Origin: Oopsacas minuta
Taxonomy: Eukaryota; Porifera; Hexactinellida; Lyssacinosida; Leucopsacidae
Reading direction: 5' to 3'
Length of the DNA stretch: 64,000 bases
Assembly (NCBI GenBank): GCA_024704765.1
Contig: JAKMXF010000354.1
Coordinates: 806,690-870,689, forward strand
The position numbers and the translations under genes are program-made. The notes below the pieces were generated by a model. It was not told where the DNA came from. It worked only from the letters and a program-made list of their open reading frames with translations, and did no database searches. Positions 42,220 through 54,273 of the stretch are shown piece after piece (position 1 is the stretch's first letter; every line of letters begins with the position of its first letter).

Positions 42220-43074
42220 ATGGAAGAGAATACAGGAAATGTTCCTACATTTGACGCGTGTTGGAAAGGAGAGTATGAACAGAACATGTTTATTGAGACA
42301 GACCTCAGGGCAGACGAAAGCTTAGGAGATCCAATCCATATATCAGGCAGAGCCCCAGAAGAGGGATGCTTACCGAAATGGGCGCGTAAAAACAGGATGC
42401 GGTATCTACAGAACGCGGGAGCCTGGCAGGAACAAGAACTTCTCGAGATCTATCGTGAGGGACTCCTCCGTCTGAAGGAGCTATATAAAGCACAGAGAAG
42501 ACACTTATGGTTAGAAATGAAAGAGAAACGAAGAAAATATTTATTCCAAGTTCTAGAAGCTTCCAATCAGAAGACCCTCACTCCCAGCTTAATGGAGAGT
42601 CTCAGTGCTCCTTCGACACAGCAGGAATCTGTAATAGAAAAATATAGTACATTCCATGGGGAAGAGGGTTTGGTTGCTAGGAAGAGTTTCATTACAATGG
42701 CAGAGTTATCAATCGAGAAACTGAGTGAAGAGAAACAATCTCGTCTGGTTATTGGTAAGCCTAAACCAGCTCCAGGCGCTAATCTAGACTATCAAGAGTA
42801 CAGCAAATTTCTAGGTCGTATACAGAGTGCACTAGCTTCTCAGCCTTCTAATGCTGATCGTTGCAGAGTTAAGAATTGTATTAGACAACATCTACCTCGT
42901 AGCAACTACTGTATATCTCATATCATGAGAGACACAGAGCAGTGTTTGTTTGTTAAGTGCTCACATGAAGGAGCTGAGTCTTGTGAGAATATTGTTAGCA
43001 GAACTGAGGCTCAGACTCTCTGTATTCTCCATAGAACAATTCCTGAGTGCAACAACTCACCACCAATTCAATAA
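42220..43074 (+). CDS. KANSL2-like subunit of the NSL histone acetyltransferase complex
   Basis: A 284-aa protein. Residues about 66-112 (NAGAWQEQELLEIYREGLLRLKELYKAQ...KEKRRKYL) and the zf-C3Hc3H at about 208-268 (C-x4-C-x8-YCISHI-x6-C-LFVKC...C-ILH) align with the middle and C-terminal zinc finger of animal KANSL2. The NSL complex contains MOF/KAT8 and acetylates H4K16 at promoters. The N-terminal zinc finger of vertebrate KANSL2 is absent: the frame starts at ATG 42220 in acidic sequence. Either it was lost or an upstream exon is missed. RPAIN follows 153 bp downstream on the same strand. Confidence 0.78.
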   Translation: MEENTGNVPTFDACWKGEYEQNMFIETDLRADESLGDPIHISGRAPEEGCLPKWARKNRMRYLQNAGAWQEQELLEIYREGLLRLKELYKAQRRHLWLEMKEKRRKYLFQVLEASNQKTLTPSLMESLSAPSTQQESVIEKYSTFHGEEGLVARKSFITMAELSIEKLSEEKQSRLVIGKPKPAPGANLDYQEYSKFLGRIQSALASQPSNADRCRVKNCIRQHLPRSNYCISHIMRDTEQCLFVKCSHEGAESCENIVSRTEAQTLCILHRTIPECNNSPPIQ

Positions 43075-43227
43075 ATACAAAAATTGTTCCGTCATTATTA
43101 GTTATTTTGTTAAGAGACTTATGAGTGGAAAATGATTGAATATTTAAACGATTTTTAAGTAATATAGCAATTATCTGTGTAAGTAAATGTTAATAATTAT
43201 TACATAAGGTGTAGTTGTTAGTATTTT

Positions 43228-43842
43228 ATGCAGAGTAACAGTCAAGAGCGATTGGAATCTTACAAAAACGGAGGTAAGCATTATGATTGGAAATGTAAGT
43301 ATCGTCAGAAGTGCTTAGACAGACTTAAGACAGGCCGGAGGAAAGTACAAGATCAATTCAGACATCTGTCAGTTACATCCACGAGTGAAGCTTATGTGCT
43401 AGCTAAGGAGATAAGTTCTAATCTAGTGGAAGAAGTGCTGACAGATACAAATACTTATATAGAAACAGATAAACACGAATCGTTGGTGGATGAATTATCA
43501 GAAGAATTAAAAGAGATTGTAATAGAGTGGGCACTCTCACAGGAAATGTGGGAGACAGCCATGGAACAGCTGGAGAATAAGAACCTTATTTGTCCTATTT
43601 GCAGACAGAATTATCTTTATGAAGGGGGGACTATGATAACATGTAGTTGTGGACTACAGCTAGACAACGAAGTCTTAAATTTGAAGCAATTAGAGAAGAA
43701 ATTAGAAGAGGCAACCAGTAGACACTGTAATAGTATTTGTGAAGGGAAACTAGAATTTAGAGTGGTAGAAATGGAAGATATCAGTCTGTCTGTACTTAAC
43801 ATGCAATGCAATCTCTGTGGAGTAAACGAACTTATTGTGTAA
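43228..43842 (+). CDS. RPAIN: RPA-interacting protein RPAIN
   Basis: A 204-aa protein. The N-terminal basic motif (YKNGGKHYDWKCKYRQKCLDRLKTGRRKV) is the RPA-interacting N domain. An acidic helical middle follows, then a cysteine-rich zinc-binding C-terminus (ICPICRQNYL, CSCGLQL, CNLCGV). RPAIN imports replication protein A into the nucleus. Length and order match animal RPAIN (about 219 aa). Single exon. Confidence 0.88.
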   Translation: MQSNSQERLESYKNGGKHYDWKCKYRQKCLDRLKTGRRKVQDQFRHLSVTSTSEAYVLAKEISSNLVEEVLTDTNTYIETDKHESLVDELSEELKEIVIEWALSQEMWETAMEQLENKNLICPICRQNYLYEGGTMITCSCGLQLDNEVLNLKQLEKKLEEATSRHCNSICEGKLEFRVVEMEDISLSVLNMQCNLCGVNELIV

Positions 43843-45546
43843 TTTTATCACTTATTTTGAACTTAATCACTTATATTTTGCGAATTATGTGAGTAGAACG
43901 ATGATTAAAGTAAGTTCTTACCTTTTTCTGAGTATTGTAAAAGTGGAGTTGACCTTCCTTAATGATCTTGTTCATCTTGAAAGAGGTTTCAATTTCTTAA
44001 TATATTATCTGCTTTGTAGAGAACTGACGAATCACGATTGCAATACTGCTAGCTAGAAATTATATGAGAAACACTATAAATGAAATGATACTAGTCAGTA
44101 TTTTCTTAAGTATATCAGTTTAGCTGACCATTGACTCAACCCTGCTCCTATTTGCTGACTTATGTTGGAGCTACCTACTATCTCCACTTTACCAAGGATC
44201 AAATTCAAAGATAATTGTTGCTGTTTCTATTCATAATATAATTTACATTATTTATACAAAGCATTGCACGCATGGTGTTTAAGCCAAACTTTCCATATGG
44301 AGATACGTTTGGCCTAATTAGCTGGGATTAAGTTTCATTTAATTATCCTCGGTAAGGACAGATGCAGAGATATAACCAAGGAAAATATTTCTAACAAACC
44401 GGCAGCTGAAATATGTACCATTATTTTGACTCTTACTCCAGATGGACAGCTGCAAATATTTAATGTATTTCTTGGATAAGTAATTCACATATGAACTCTA
44501 TACTCGATTACTAAAACATAATGACCAAGGCTAGCTTCCCCATGGCTTGTCATAAGACTAGAGAGAGTATTTTGTCTGCGACAATTTAGTTGTCTTTGGT
44601 AGGAGTCCACAACAGATTCATGGCTGAATTAATTGTTTATAAGAGTTGGGCACGATTCACACAAGTCTCTGTACTTACTTGCTTTAGCTGTTTGGATTTC
44701 CTTAGAACTGAAATATATGGAGGTAGAATTGTTCGATTGTTTTACTTTGTCATCTATCTTCCCTGTCTCATTTTATAGAAGAATAAGTCCTATATTGTGT
44801 CCATGGAATATGAAAACCAATTCTTAATTATCTTCTTCCTAATTAATTATTGGCTATATTGATACACCGCTACTTTATTCCTAACAATAATTACAGGGAA
44901 ACTAACCCATTCTCAATTAATTTTCATTTGATTGAAATTGCTTTTCCAATCCAAATTTTTCAAATTTGATTACATTATCAAAGTTGTCGCGTTGGATGGT
45001 TTACTCATCATTCTATATTTTTTCATTCTGCGGTTATTCAATCTGCTACACTACTTAATTAACCCAATCATAGCATCTGTGACCGAGAGATACGCCTGTG
45101 GTTAATTATTTTCTAGAATATTAATCAGTTACTATCTTATTTATTTTAATTTTCTATAGAAAATGGTTGCAATTGTGTTGTGACGAAGATTCATTGCTAA
45201 TTTATCAACATTTTATTATCTAAGTTAGTGGCCAAATATATTTCCTGTATCTCGTAAGTCATAACGTTGTTGTGTGTAATATTTACAAAGCAGTTTACTT
45301 TACCTTTCTTGATAGGCAATCAAATACATTTCTTGACTACAACTTTCGTAATATGACGTCCTTAATTTCATAATTATATTTCTATGTGAGCTAATGTCTA
45401 CCTATATGATTACTTCACATGTTTATTGGACTATATCCCCTGTTAGAAACCGCTGTATAGATTGATATAAAAGTGAATTCCTAAGTCTCTCTCTACGATC
45501 TAAATATTTATTTTTTCAGTTATTTTAACCAAACTAGTCTGTACTA
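43843..45546. other. 1.7 kb intergenic region upstream of the FGD-like gene
   Basis: AT-rich, short spurious frames only. Promoter or 5' UTR sequence of the FGD-like gene is expected near the right end. No element recognised. Confidence 0.45.
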
Positions 45547-48500
45547 ATGTCAGCTACACACAGTCCAATCATACCAAACAACCGAAATTCTCCGCCATTA
45601 CCCTACCCCCCTAAAACAAATGGATCTTGTTCCTCTCCACTTCTACCCACTCACTTGAATACCAACAAGAAGACACCCCCTATTCCCACCAAACCCAAGC
45701 CCCCTCTCTCCCTGAGACGATCTCACGTCAGCCAACGTTTGTCAGGAGAGAAACGATTCCCCGCCACAGATTCTAGTCCCGAAAGCTCCCCTCAACCTGT
45801 CCTTAAGCCTATCCCCATAACAAAGAAATACTCCCTCGATTCAATCACTATTCCAAAAACAGATCTCCCTTCTATGATGCACACCCCTCTCTCCCCCACT
45901 CGTTCAGCATACAATCTGAATACAGCCCCGAATACTACAGTCTTACCGCCAGCTCTCAAGCCTAAGCCTACTTCACTAACTCCTAGCTCTTCTCCTATTT
46001 CTTTCAGGAAAATCAATTCAGAAGCTGCTCTGGCGACTCATAAGGCTAGACTAGACTCTCCTGTAATAGCTCCCAAACCTCTATTCCCTAACTCACACAA
46101 ATACTCTACAAGCAACTCACCGGGACCTTATACCACATCAAATGACACTAATTCAGAAGATTCTGGAATATTCATCAGTCCTGACAAGACACTGCCGGAA
46201 CTCCCACCAAAGCTTCCTGTCAGGCCAATCAAGAATACTATACAAAAGCCTACACCAGGTTGGTGATCAATTTATCCTTTATTATTAATATTATTTATTT
46301 ATTTATTGTATTTTAGTGACTAGCATTATTTTGGTACCAAAAATTGAGAGGAGGGAACAACGCTGGACTACCAACACCTCAGATATCCCCATGCCTCCTC
46401 CTCTCCCAGATAAACACACCCCTGTAGAGGATAAAACCAGGAGTTCTTCAGAAGCAGACACGCTAGACACCGAGAGAACTAAATTATTCAGAACTATGCC
46501 TTCTCGTGGAACTAAAAAGAAGCGACCTAATCTCAAGCACCACACAGATGTGTACACTAAGGTTTGTATTTGTTTATTAAATGACAATATTTCTAAATAA
46601 TATATGGAATATGTTAGCGCATTGTGTTTGAGATAGTACTCTATCCCATCCTGTCGGTCTTCTAATAGATAATACATGCATGAACTGTGTGGTGAATTAA
46701 TTATATTTCGTGAATAGAGAGTAACTAATCGCTAGAATTATGTTGAATTGTATTCGGTCGAATTATTCCCAGGAATCTTATTAATCCTGGTTTATATAAA
46801 CTTGTGTCATTCTCGAAAAGAAGTCTTACACTTCATATCGTACTTCTAATTAAATTGACAGATAATACATACAACTGTCACTCGTGTGTAACCCAATCAG
46901 AGCTTGTAGGAAAGAATCGTTATTCTATAAATGGAGATACAATACTTATCCCGTGTTTCACTCATTAATTATATTAATGTTGATGTGCTAATACAGTAAT
47001 TTTATAGGATTTCTATTACTGGGATAGCAATTGTGAATTACAATTTGTTAACGATAATACAGTGTATGCCGGTTATAAGAACCCTTTTTTGGGAGTAGCA
47101 ATACAGTCCGGATTACTTGCATAAATATGCAGGAATTTATGAGAACCGTCTTACAATCTTTTAGCCAGGGACACCTCCTCCAGTAAGTAAATCTACAGAT
47201 GAGAGCCTGCATTGCAATCAATTACAAATACATCCTCGTGCTGATTTGAACCTCTCTCATAGCTTTGACTCTCTGGATAGTGAAGAGCATCATTCTGTAG
47301 ACACACTTGGCCGCAAATCTGATTCTACCAGTAATATCCCTAAGAAAATATCTAGTGGCTCTAATGAGTGAGTTCATTTATTTCAGTCATTACACCATCG
47401 CATTCTTATTTCTTAGTTCATATATTGTCGGTGGAATATATTTCTGTGTAGAGGTATTTGGGTGTAACGACCTATTGAATTCTAACCAATAATTACTGAC
47501 TAATTTCCTAAATATGATTATCTCATAAATAACCTCGGTGTACGTGGTGGTGACGGGTTATCCCTCCAAAAGTACTGAGAAATTTTGCTGTTTAATACTT
47601 ATGCTAAAACAAGGCACATAAAGCTTAAGGATGCGTCCGCCCGTTGCGCAGTGACCTAGCAAGAAGCGCGCTAGTACTAAATATATCTGAATAACTGTAG
47701 TATAATTGGAAATGGAAAAATTGATCTCTTAATTGTAAGCTGATTTTATTATTAATTCTGTTTGAATTCTTTAATATTCAAACAGTTTAATAATTCCCCC
47801 TCATTCACTCAAACATCATAATCCTTTGTATGGCAGTGATATGCATTGGAGTCATGAATCTGCTTAACTCATAGAGTACAGATAATACCCCCAACTTATT
47901 GACAATAGTTATGCAATTAAGTTATAGAATGAGGTAATTGTTGATCAGTTGAAGGACTTTTTCCTGCTTGAAAATGCTATTTTCATAATGATCTTTATGT
48001 TATGCAAACATCATGCTGTTTATCACCTTTTATGACTCTTCAATGGGAAATCTTATAAATAGTACACAGACTTGAATAAATATTTAATATTTTTTATCGT
48101 CACTAATCTTATATACAATGTTATCATGTGTTTCATTCAGAATGTCCAGGAGGAGGTAACAATACATTCAAATTTATTCTATAATTATTTTATTTTTACT
48201 TAACCTTTTTACTTAACCTTTTTCCAAAGGGTGAAGTCAGGAAAAATGAAAAGAGCCTTGCTCAAAGCCTTGGGGGTTGGGAAGAAAGAGAGAAATTCAG
48301 AATTAGACATATCCACTAGTCTTTCAAGCAGTATCAGCAGTCCAGCTTTATCAAATGAGATTCCTAATCTTAGCTCAACACAGTCTGTACCAGCTAGAGT
48401 ATCCCGCGCTCTTAACATGAAAAGCTCAGTGGATGATTCGTGTGTATTTGAGAATGTTAGCGACACAGAGGCTGATCCGGACCCAGGATTGCTTCCTAAG

Positions 48501-51500
48501 AGCAGCTATGATCCCTCTCTTCAGGTCTCCACTGAGCTCACATCTTCTCCTGTCAGACATAGGTCTCCCAAATCTCCGAAAAAGAGATCCTTCAACAGCA
48601 ATTTCCCCGTTCCACCCCATTTCCAAAACACAGACTTTCAGTATGTATTTGAGAATGAAGATTCAGACACAGACTCTCTCTCTGACGTAGAAGCTTTCGA
48701 TGATTTTGATGAAATCTTAAACGATTCTGATAACGAAATGACAGAGGAGGATGTGGATAAGGCAAAGATGCGGACAATAGCCCGAGCAGCCTCTGGGATA
48801 ACATACAGTAAGTGCTATTACGTTGCTAAGGAGATCCTCTCCACTGAGGAGACTTATGTCAGGAAGCTAAGGTTGTTGCATATCGATTTCTCTGAGGCTC
48901 TTGAAGAGGCCAGCAAGAGAAATGGGAAGGTAAGTCATATCCCATTAATAGAATGACATAGCTTATACACACTGCATCATCTCTCTATATTATTCTAGCC
49001 AATCTTAACAGAAGATGTCCTTAAAAAGATATTCTCAAATCTTCCTGTGCTCTACCAGATTAATTCAACCTTCAGAGACGAGTTGAAGGAGCGATTGGAA
49101 ATCTGGAGTAAGTCCTCTAATAACCAGAATATTGGAGATATTATGAAGAGACACGCACACTTTTTTAAGGCTTATTCTCCATTCATTGCTAACTTTGATA
49201 GTTCACTTAAAATCCTAGAAGAGTTGACAAAGAAGAATAGTAGTTTCGGTCAATTCTTGTCTCTCTTCCAGTCTCTTCCGAAATGCAGTAGTCTGCCAGT
49301 ATCAGCTCATTTGCTAGGCATTGTACAGCGAATACCGAGATACAAATTGCTGTTAGAGCAGTATATCAAACATTTGCCTGAGGATTCGACAGACGGAGAA
49401 GATTCTGAGAAAGCTCTCGCACTCATAACAGAGGTAATCTACAGTACATCATGATGACTTTAATATTACAGTAGTTTATGTGCTATTCTAAATAGGTTGC
49501 TGTTCATGTAAATGAGAATTTACGACAGATGGATAATTTCAAAAAGATGGTAGATGTTTTGAATAAGATTGATGGAGATGTGGCTAACTTGTTTGTAGAA
49601 CCTCGTCAGTTCGTCAAAGGAGGTGAGCTGAAGAAAGTATGTAGGAAGGGTCAACAAATGCGAGCATTCTTCCTCTTCACAGATGTCTTGCTTCATACCA
49701 GTCTACCTGGCCCAGGGTCATGTGAGTATAAATACAGTAATTCTATTATTCATAGATTCAATAAACAAATCGTTTGCAGATAATTATAATACATTACGTA
49801 GTTACTTATCCTATAAATCATTGCTGTATGTAATTCCTGCACGGGTAGTTCCTTTCGTTTCCTCTTCTCGGCTTCCAGACGTTTGTATTTAGGCCAAAAT
49901 AGGAATAAATAAGCGATCAATGTAACTACAAATAAGACGTAATTAAAATAGAATAGATAAATATAATCCAAACCCTGTGAATTTGTAGAATCACTTGTAG
50001 TAGAGTTAGTTACGTCATACTGACTAATGTCACGATATTTTGAGTCAGGAGTATGTGCATAGGACCCCATTACAAGTTCCCTCAGCTACTGGGTAGGTGA
50101 TTTCTATAGCGAGCTCACTGAACACTGGTATTAGGGTTAATGCAAAGAACCCGAATAATATGAAAGAAACTGCTATTATAACATGTTGGTTGGGAATTCT
50201 AAAACTTCCATTACAAGAATAGAAGATAGAGTTGTTATACACATGCATAGCTTAGAAATTTCTTCAAATCGTTTTGTTCTATCAACTATGAATCCTATAA
50301 TGAGAGAACCAATCAATCCTGCGAATATCATAGCGGCTGCCTGCGTCCTATACACGGGTACAGCTGATACTAAATGCTGCTCTCATGACTCTCCCCGTTT
50401 AAACTGTCCATTCCCCCCCGCCATACTGATTTCATTATTTTATACATACAAGTACGAGAAATTTGATATTTAAGATTATAAGATATCACTCTCTATATCC
50501 CTTACATCATGTTTACTACCTGATGTATTATTCTAGCTAATTACAGCCTACACACACGTATACCTCTTGCTGGAATGAAGGTTGCTGAACATGAACAAGC
50601 TGACGATCTGAGTGAAAACGATCCTCTCAAACATTCATTCAAGATAATCAGTGCTATCCGATCATTCGTAGTAGTACCGTCTAGTCAAGAGGAGAAGGAA
50701 GAATGGTTGTCCGTCCTCAATAAGACTCTATCTGAGTTACAGGATAAAATGATATCGCATGCAAAGACTAACAACAGGACAAGTATATTCGTAGAACCAT
50801 CCTTGCTTGATAATAGTGATGCAGCATTAGGTAAGTACAATCATTACAATACACATACCAATGTTATATTAATGTATCTAGGGTCTCTTGCTCCTGTGTG
50901 GATACAGGATGACAGTGTAAGCATGTGTATGATGTGTTACAACAAATTTACATTCGCGAGGAGACGACATCATTGCCGTGTGTGCGGAAAAGTCCTGTGC
51001 GGTCCTTGTTCTTCCTTTAAAGCAGGTATAAAGTATCTTGGTAACAAACAGGCCCGCTGCTGTCTTAGCTGTTATGAGAAACTTACCAATGTTGAGGACG
51101 TTACCGAGGAAATAGATCCGGTCGCTAGTGTATCTGAAAATCCAGATACAAGTAGCAAAAAGAAACGGTAAGTACTATTAAGCCTTACAGCTATGCTACA
51201 TGTTACCATTTATATGTTTAGTACTCGTCTCCGCAAGGAACGGAGTTTGGTGCCTTCACATCTGTTACAAGCAACATCCTCAGAGGTAGACTATCAAATG
51301 CGAGGTAACCTGGAGTATAACGAGAGTAGTTCTACCAGGTTTAAAAACTCACGGTGGGTAGTTCTACAAGATTCAGTTTTGTTCATATTCAAGAAGAGAG
51401 AGGATACTGCAGCTATACAGACAGTACCTATTCTGGGATACTCTGTATGTATAATCATATACTTAACTTCCCAGTAATTCATTATTTATGAATTATCTCT

Positions 51501-51970
51501 TTTAGATTGATACTATTTCAGATACAGTGTTTGCTCTCAGTCACAGAAATGTACAGAATCGCTTTTTCAAGGCTGATTGCAAAGAGACAGCTGATAAATG
51601 GAAGAAAGAACTTTCTAGAATATTGGATGTTACTTTACCAGATTCTGCGGTTGAAATTGATCCTTATTCTACTATTCAAATTGTAGATACTAAATCTTTC
51701 TCGTTACGTACACGTAGTGCAACTACAGGTCACGTTTCATCTACACTGTGTGAGAGTGAAGCTAGTCGTAGTCAACAAACACAATCAAGTGATTACTCTA
51801 CTAAATCTTTATCAACTGGGGGCGTTACTTGTATCGATACCACCAAATATACAGACCCCCTGAGCCCGACCGATTCTGTTATTGAGGATGACGTGTCGAC
51901 AGAGAAAAATGACAAAGAAGATCTCACTGAGACAATCACAGAGGACAAGGTGATCGAAAATAATGATTAA
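45547..51970 (+). CDS. FGD-family RhoGEF (DH-PH-FYVE-PH), 11 exons including a 15-nt micro-exon
   Basis: Exons in phase: 45547-46258, 46317-46561, 47165-47367, 48141-48155, 48230-48929, 48999-49433, 49496-49721, 50537-50830, 50882-51167, 51222-51444 and 51506-51970, giving about 1267 aa. The first three are Pro/Ser-rich with SH3-ligand-like sequence. A DH domain spans the end of exon 5 to exon 7 (ILSTEETYVRKLRLL, LLGIVQRIPRYKLLLEQYIKHLP). A PH domain lies in exons 7-8. A FYVE finger lies in exon 9 (PVWIQDD, RRRHHCRVCG, CSSFKAG, CCLSC). A second PH domain covers exons 10-11. FGD proteins activate Cdc42 and control actin and membrane traffic; the FYVE finger binds PI3P. Most introns are 50-70 bp, but those at 46562, 47368 and 49722 are 600-815 bp and contain repeats or a pseudogene. 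Confidence 0.88.
47060..47164. mobile_element. Possible second-family inverted-repeat element inside an FGD intron
   Basis: Starts CAGTGTATGCCGGTTATAAG after TA and contains the 14-mer CCGGTTATAAGAAC shared, in reverse complement, with 37097-37110. The right edge is unclear. Confidence 0.35.
49849..50341 (-). pseudogene. Inverted, broken fragment of the SLC49-like transporter in an FGD intron
   Basis: On the minus strand this matches about 53432-53985 of the downstream transporter gene. The block at about 50056-50341 is nearly identical to 53432-53717. A 53-bp deletion then removes the equivalent of about 53717-53769 and shifts the frame. The remaining block, down to 49849, is clearly more diverged (for example SKYRDISQYDVTNSTTSDSTNS against LKYRNISKCDVTNSTTSDSANS). 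It lacks the first two thirds of the gene, so it is not functional. It lies in the 815-bp intron 49722-50536 of the FGD gene, whose usual introns are about 60 bp. Confidence 0.88.
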
Positions 51971-52567
51971 CTTGTAACATCATTTTGTTTTATTAAGTCG
52001 AAGAGGTGACCCATTTTATATATATACAATTATACATATATACATGTGTTTATATGTACTGTACTTTTTGTAGAATTTTATTTTCATTTTTGAACCTGCG
52101 CTCCTCAGTTTGAATTTGTATACTGGTTCTCTATTATGGAATGATGTACATATGATTATTGAATTTAATCGTACATGTATTACGTAATACGTATCGCGAT
52201 TTCATAGACTATTTTTCTGGTAACATAAACGGAGATGTTTTTGTCGAAGAACTGTTTTAAGAGCAACAAACTTGAATTTGGGGTATTTGGCATATGTATG
52301 TAACCATTGCTGACAAGTTTTAGGATACAAATCATACCTGGGGGATCACCAAGAGAAATTGTTCTATGTATTCTATTTAATTTGCTATTAATGATGGAAT
52401 TATATAGAATCAGATTTATTGATAATTTTGTCATAAGCTACTTCGTATACATTAATATTCATTATAATTATCTATTGAGTAGTAATATTGAAAGAATATT
52501 GAATCAACTAATTATCAATTCAGTAGTACTCAACCAATTTACTCATCATTTGATTTATTTTTGCTGC
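51971..52567. other. Intergenic DNA between FGD-like and SLC49-like genes
   Basis: FGD 3' flank with TA-rich simple sequence near 52015-52055, then the transporter promoter. The transporter frame stays open upstream of 52568, but that part has no conserved sequence. Confidence 0.5.
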
Positions 52568-54007
52568 ATGGACGACACGAGATGTATAGTGAACAGAGAG
52601 ACAGAAGAGGAACAATTTCCATCAGCTGTAACACCAGTGTATAAAACACATATTTGTAGATGGTTCGTACTTGCAACTTTCTCGGTTCTTGCCTTCAGTA
52701 ATGGGTTGAATTGGCTGACATACTCCTCTATAGTCAAATTCTCAGCTGATTACTATAACGTGTCTATAGCGGAACTGAACTATCTTACAATAATCTTTTT
52801 CGTAGGATCTATAGTGGGATCTCCATTTGCTATGTTTGTGCTAGACTCTCTTAGCTTGAGAGAGGCAGTGTGGATAGGAGCAATACTGAACTTCATAGGT
52901 ACAGTAATCAGAATAGTGTCTGCATATTTACCATCATCTGTCCCATATCTTGGATATGGATTTGCCGTACTAGCTCAATTCATTATTTCACTAGCACAAT
53001 CCTACTTCCTATACGCGCCTCCTAAAGTAGCTTCAGTGTGGTTCTCAGATGGAGAACGTGTCGTAGCAAATACTATTATAAGTTTGGGTAATGTAGTCGG
53101 TATAGCAGTGTCTATGTTACTAGCTCCTAGCATTGTAACCTCGACTGATAGACTCCCAATATTGTTAGGCATTACAGCTGTACCTGCTCTTATTGGTCTC
53201 GTAATGGCCGCATTTAACTTTAGGAAGAGACCCCTCTATCCTCCCTCTCACTCCTCAGAAGACGGAATGAAGCCCTGGCCTGGCCTCAAAAGACTACTCA
53301 GGAATTGGCAGTATTGGTTCCTATGTGTAATATGGGCATTGGCTGCAGGCGTTTTCAATGTATTCCTTGCACTAATGCCACAATTCGTGTGTCCCTTTGG
53401 ATACACAGAATGGTATTCTGGTATTGTAGGGGCCGCTATGATATTCGCAGGATTGATTGGTTCTCTCATTATAGGATTCATAGTTGATAGAACAAAACGA
53501 TTTGAAGAAATTTCTAAGCTATGCATGTGTATAACAACTCTATCTTCTATTCTTGTAATGGAAGTTTTTAGAATTCCCAACCAACATGTTATAATAGCAG
53601 TTTCTTTCATATTATTCGGGTTCTTTGCATTAACCCTAATACCAGTGTTCAGTGAGCTCGCTATAGAAATCACCTACCCAGTAGCTGAGGGAACTTGTAA
53701 TGGGATCCTATGGACAGCTGTACAGTTCGTTGCAGCAGGAGTTACGTTTATTGCTCCATACTTTGGACATACTCCTGATTTAAAATACCGTAACATCAGT
53801 AAGTGTGACGTAACTAACTCTACCACAAGTGATTCTGCAAATTCACAGGGTTTGGATTATATTTATCTATTCTATTTTAACGGAGCTTTATTTGTAGTTA
53901 TATCAGGCTGTTATGCACTCCTATTTTGGCCTAAATATAAACGCATTGAAGCTGAGAAGAAATCCAAGGCTGACAAGTTGAACGCATTTGATGGAAGTGT
54001 CAATTAG
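52568..54007 (+). CDS. SLC49/MFSD7-type major facilitator transporter
   Basis: A 479-aa, 12-TM major facilitator protein. I chose the ATG at 52568 (MDDTRCIVN) because it gives the usual short cytosolic N-terminus. Signatures are RWFVLATFSVLAFSNGLNWLTYSSIV in TM1, FAMFVLDSLSLREAVWIGAILNFIG, PPKVASVWFSDGERVVAN after TM4 and IGFIVDRTKRFEE between TM8 and TM9. These fit the SLC49 (FLVCR/MFSD7/DIRC2) family and most resemble SLC49A3. Related members carry haem, choline or other small organic solutes; the substrate here cannot be told. A broken inverted copy of its 3' part lies 2.3 kb upstream. Single exon. Confidence 0.82.
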   Translation: MDDTRCIVNRETEEEQFPSAVTPVYKTHICRWFVLATFSVLAFSNGLNWLTYSSIVKFSADYYNVSIAELNYLTIIFFVGSIVGSPFAMFVLDSLSLREAVWIGAILNFIGTVIRIVSAYLPSSVPYLGYGFAVLAQFIISLAQSYFLYAPPKVASVWFSDGERVVANTIISLGNVVGIAVSMLLAPSIVTSTDRLPILLGITAVPALIGLVMAAFNFRKRPLYPPSHSSEDGMKPWPGLKRLLRNWQYWFLCVIWALAAGVFNVFLALMPQFVCPFGYTEWYSGIVGAAMIFAGLIGSLIIGFIVDRTKRFEEISKLCMCITTLSSILVMEVFRIPNQHVIIAVSFILFGFFALTLIPVFSELAIEITYPVAEGTCNGILWTAVQFVAAGVTFIAPYFGHTPDLKYRNISKCDVTNSTTSDSANSQGLDYIYLFYFNGALFVVISGCYALLFWPKYKRIEAEKKSKADKLNAFDGSVN

Positions 54008-54273
54008 CAGTTATTGAACTAATTGCTTAATTTGAGATGTAGATAGGCTGTTGTGTCTGTTGCTGTATAAACTCTTTTCATATATTGCTTTTACTTGTTT
54101 GGTTCAGAAGGTTCATTTACATGCTAACTACTTTAAACTTAGAATTTATTTTTCGTATAGTTCACTGTATACGATAGTCATAAGCAAATACACATAGACA
54201 TGCTCATTTCTACTGGTCACATATTTGTAAGTCACATACACACATTATCCTATTTACAGCGGTAGTAGTTTAA

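Noticed and set aside
50045..50248. Short minus-strand protein in the FGD intron
   Set aside because: It is part of the broken transporter copy, downstream of a frame shift.
52307..52567. N-terminal extension of the SLC49-like transporter
   Set aside because: The extension is open but hydrophobic and unlike the family; the ATG at 52568 gives the expected N-terminus.
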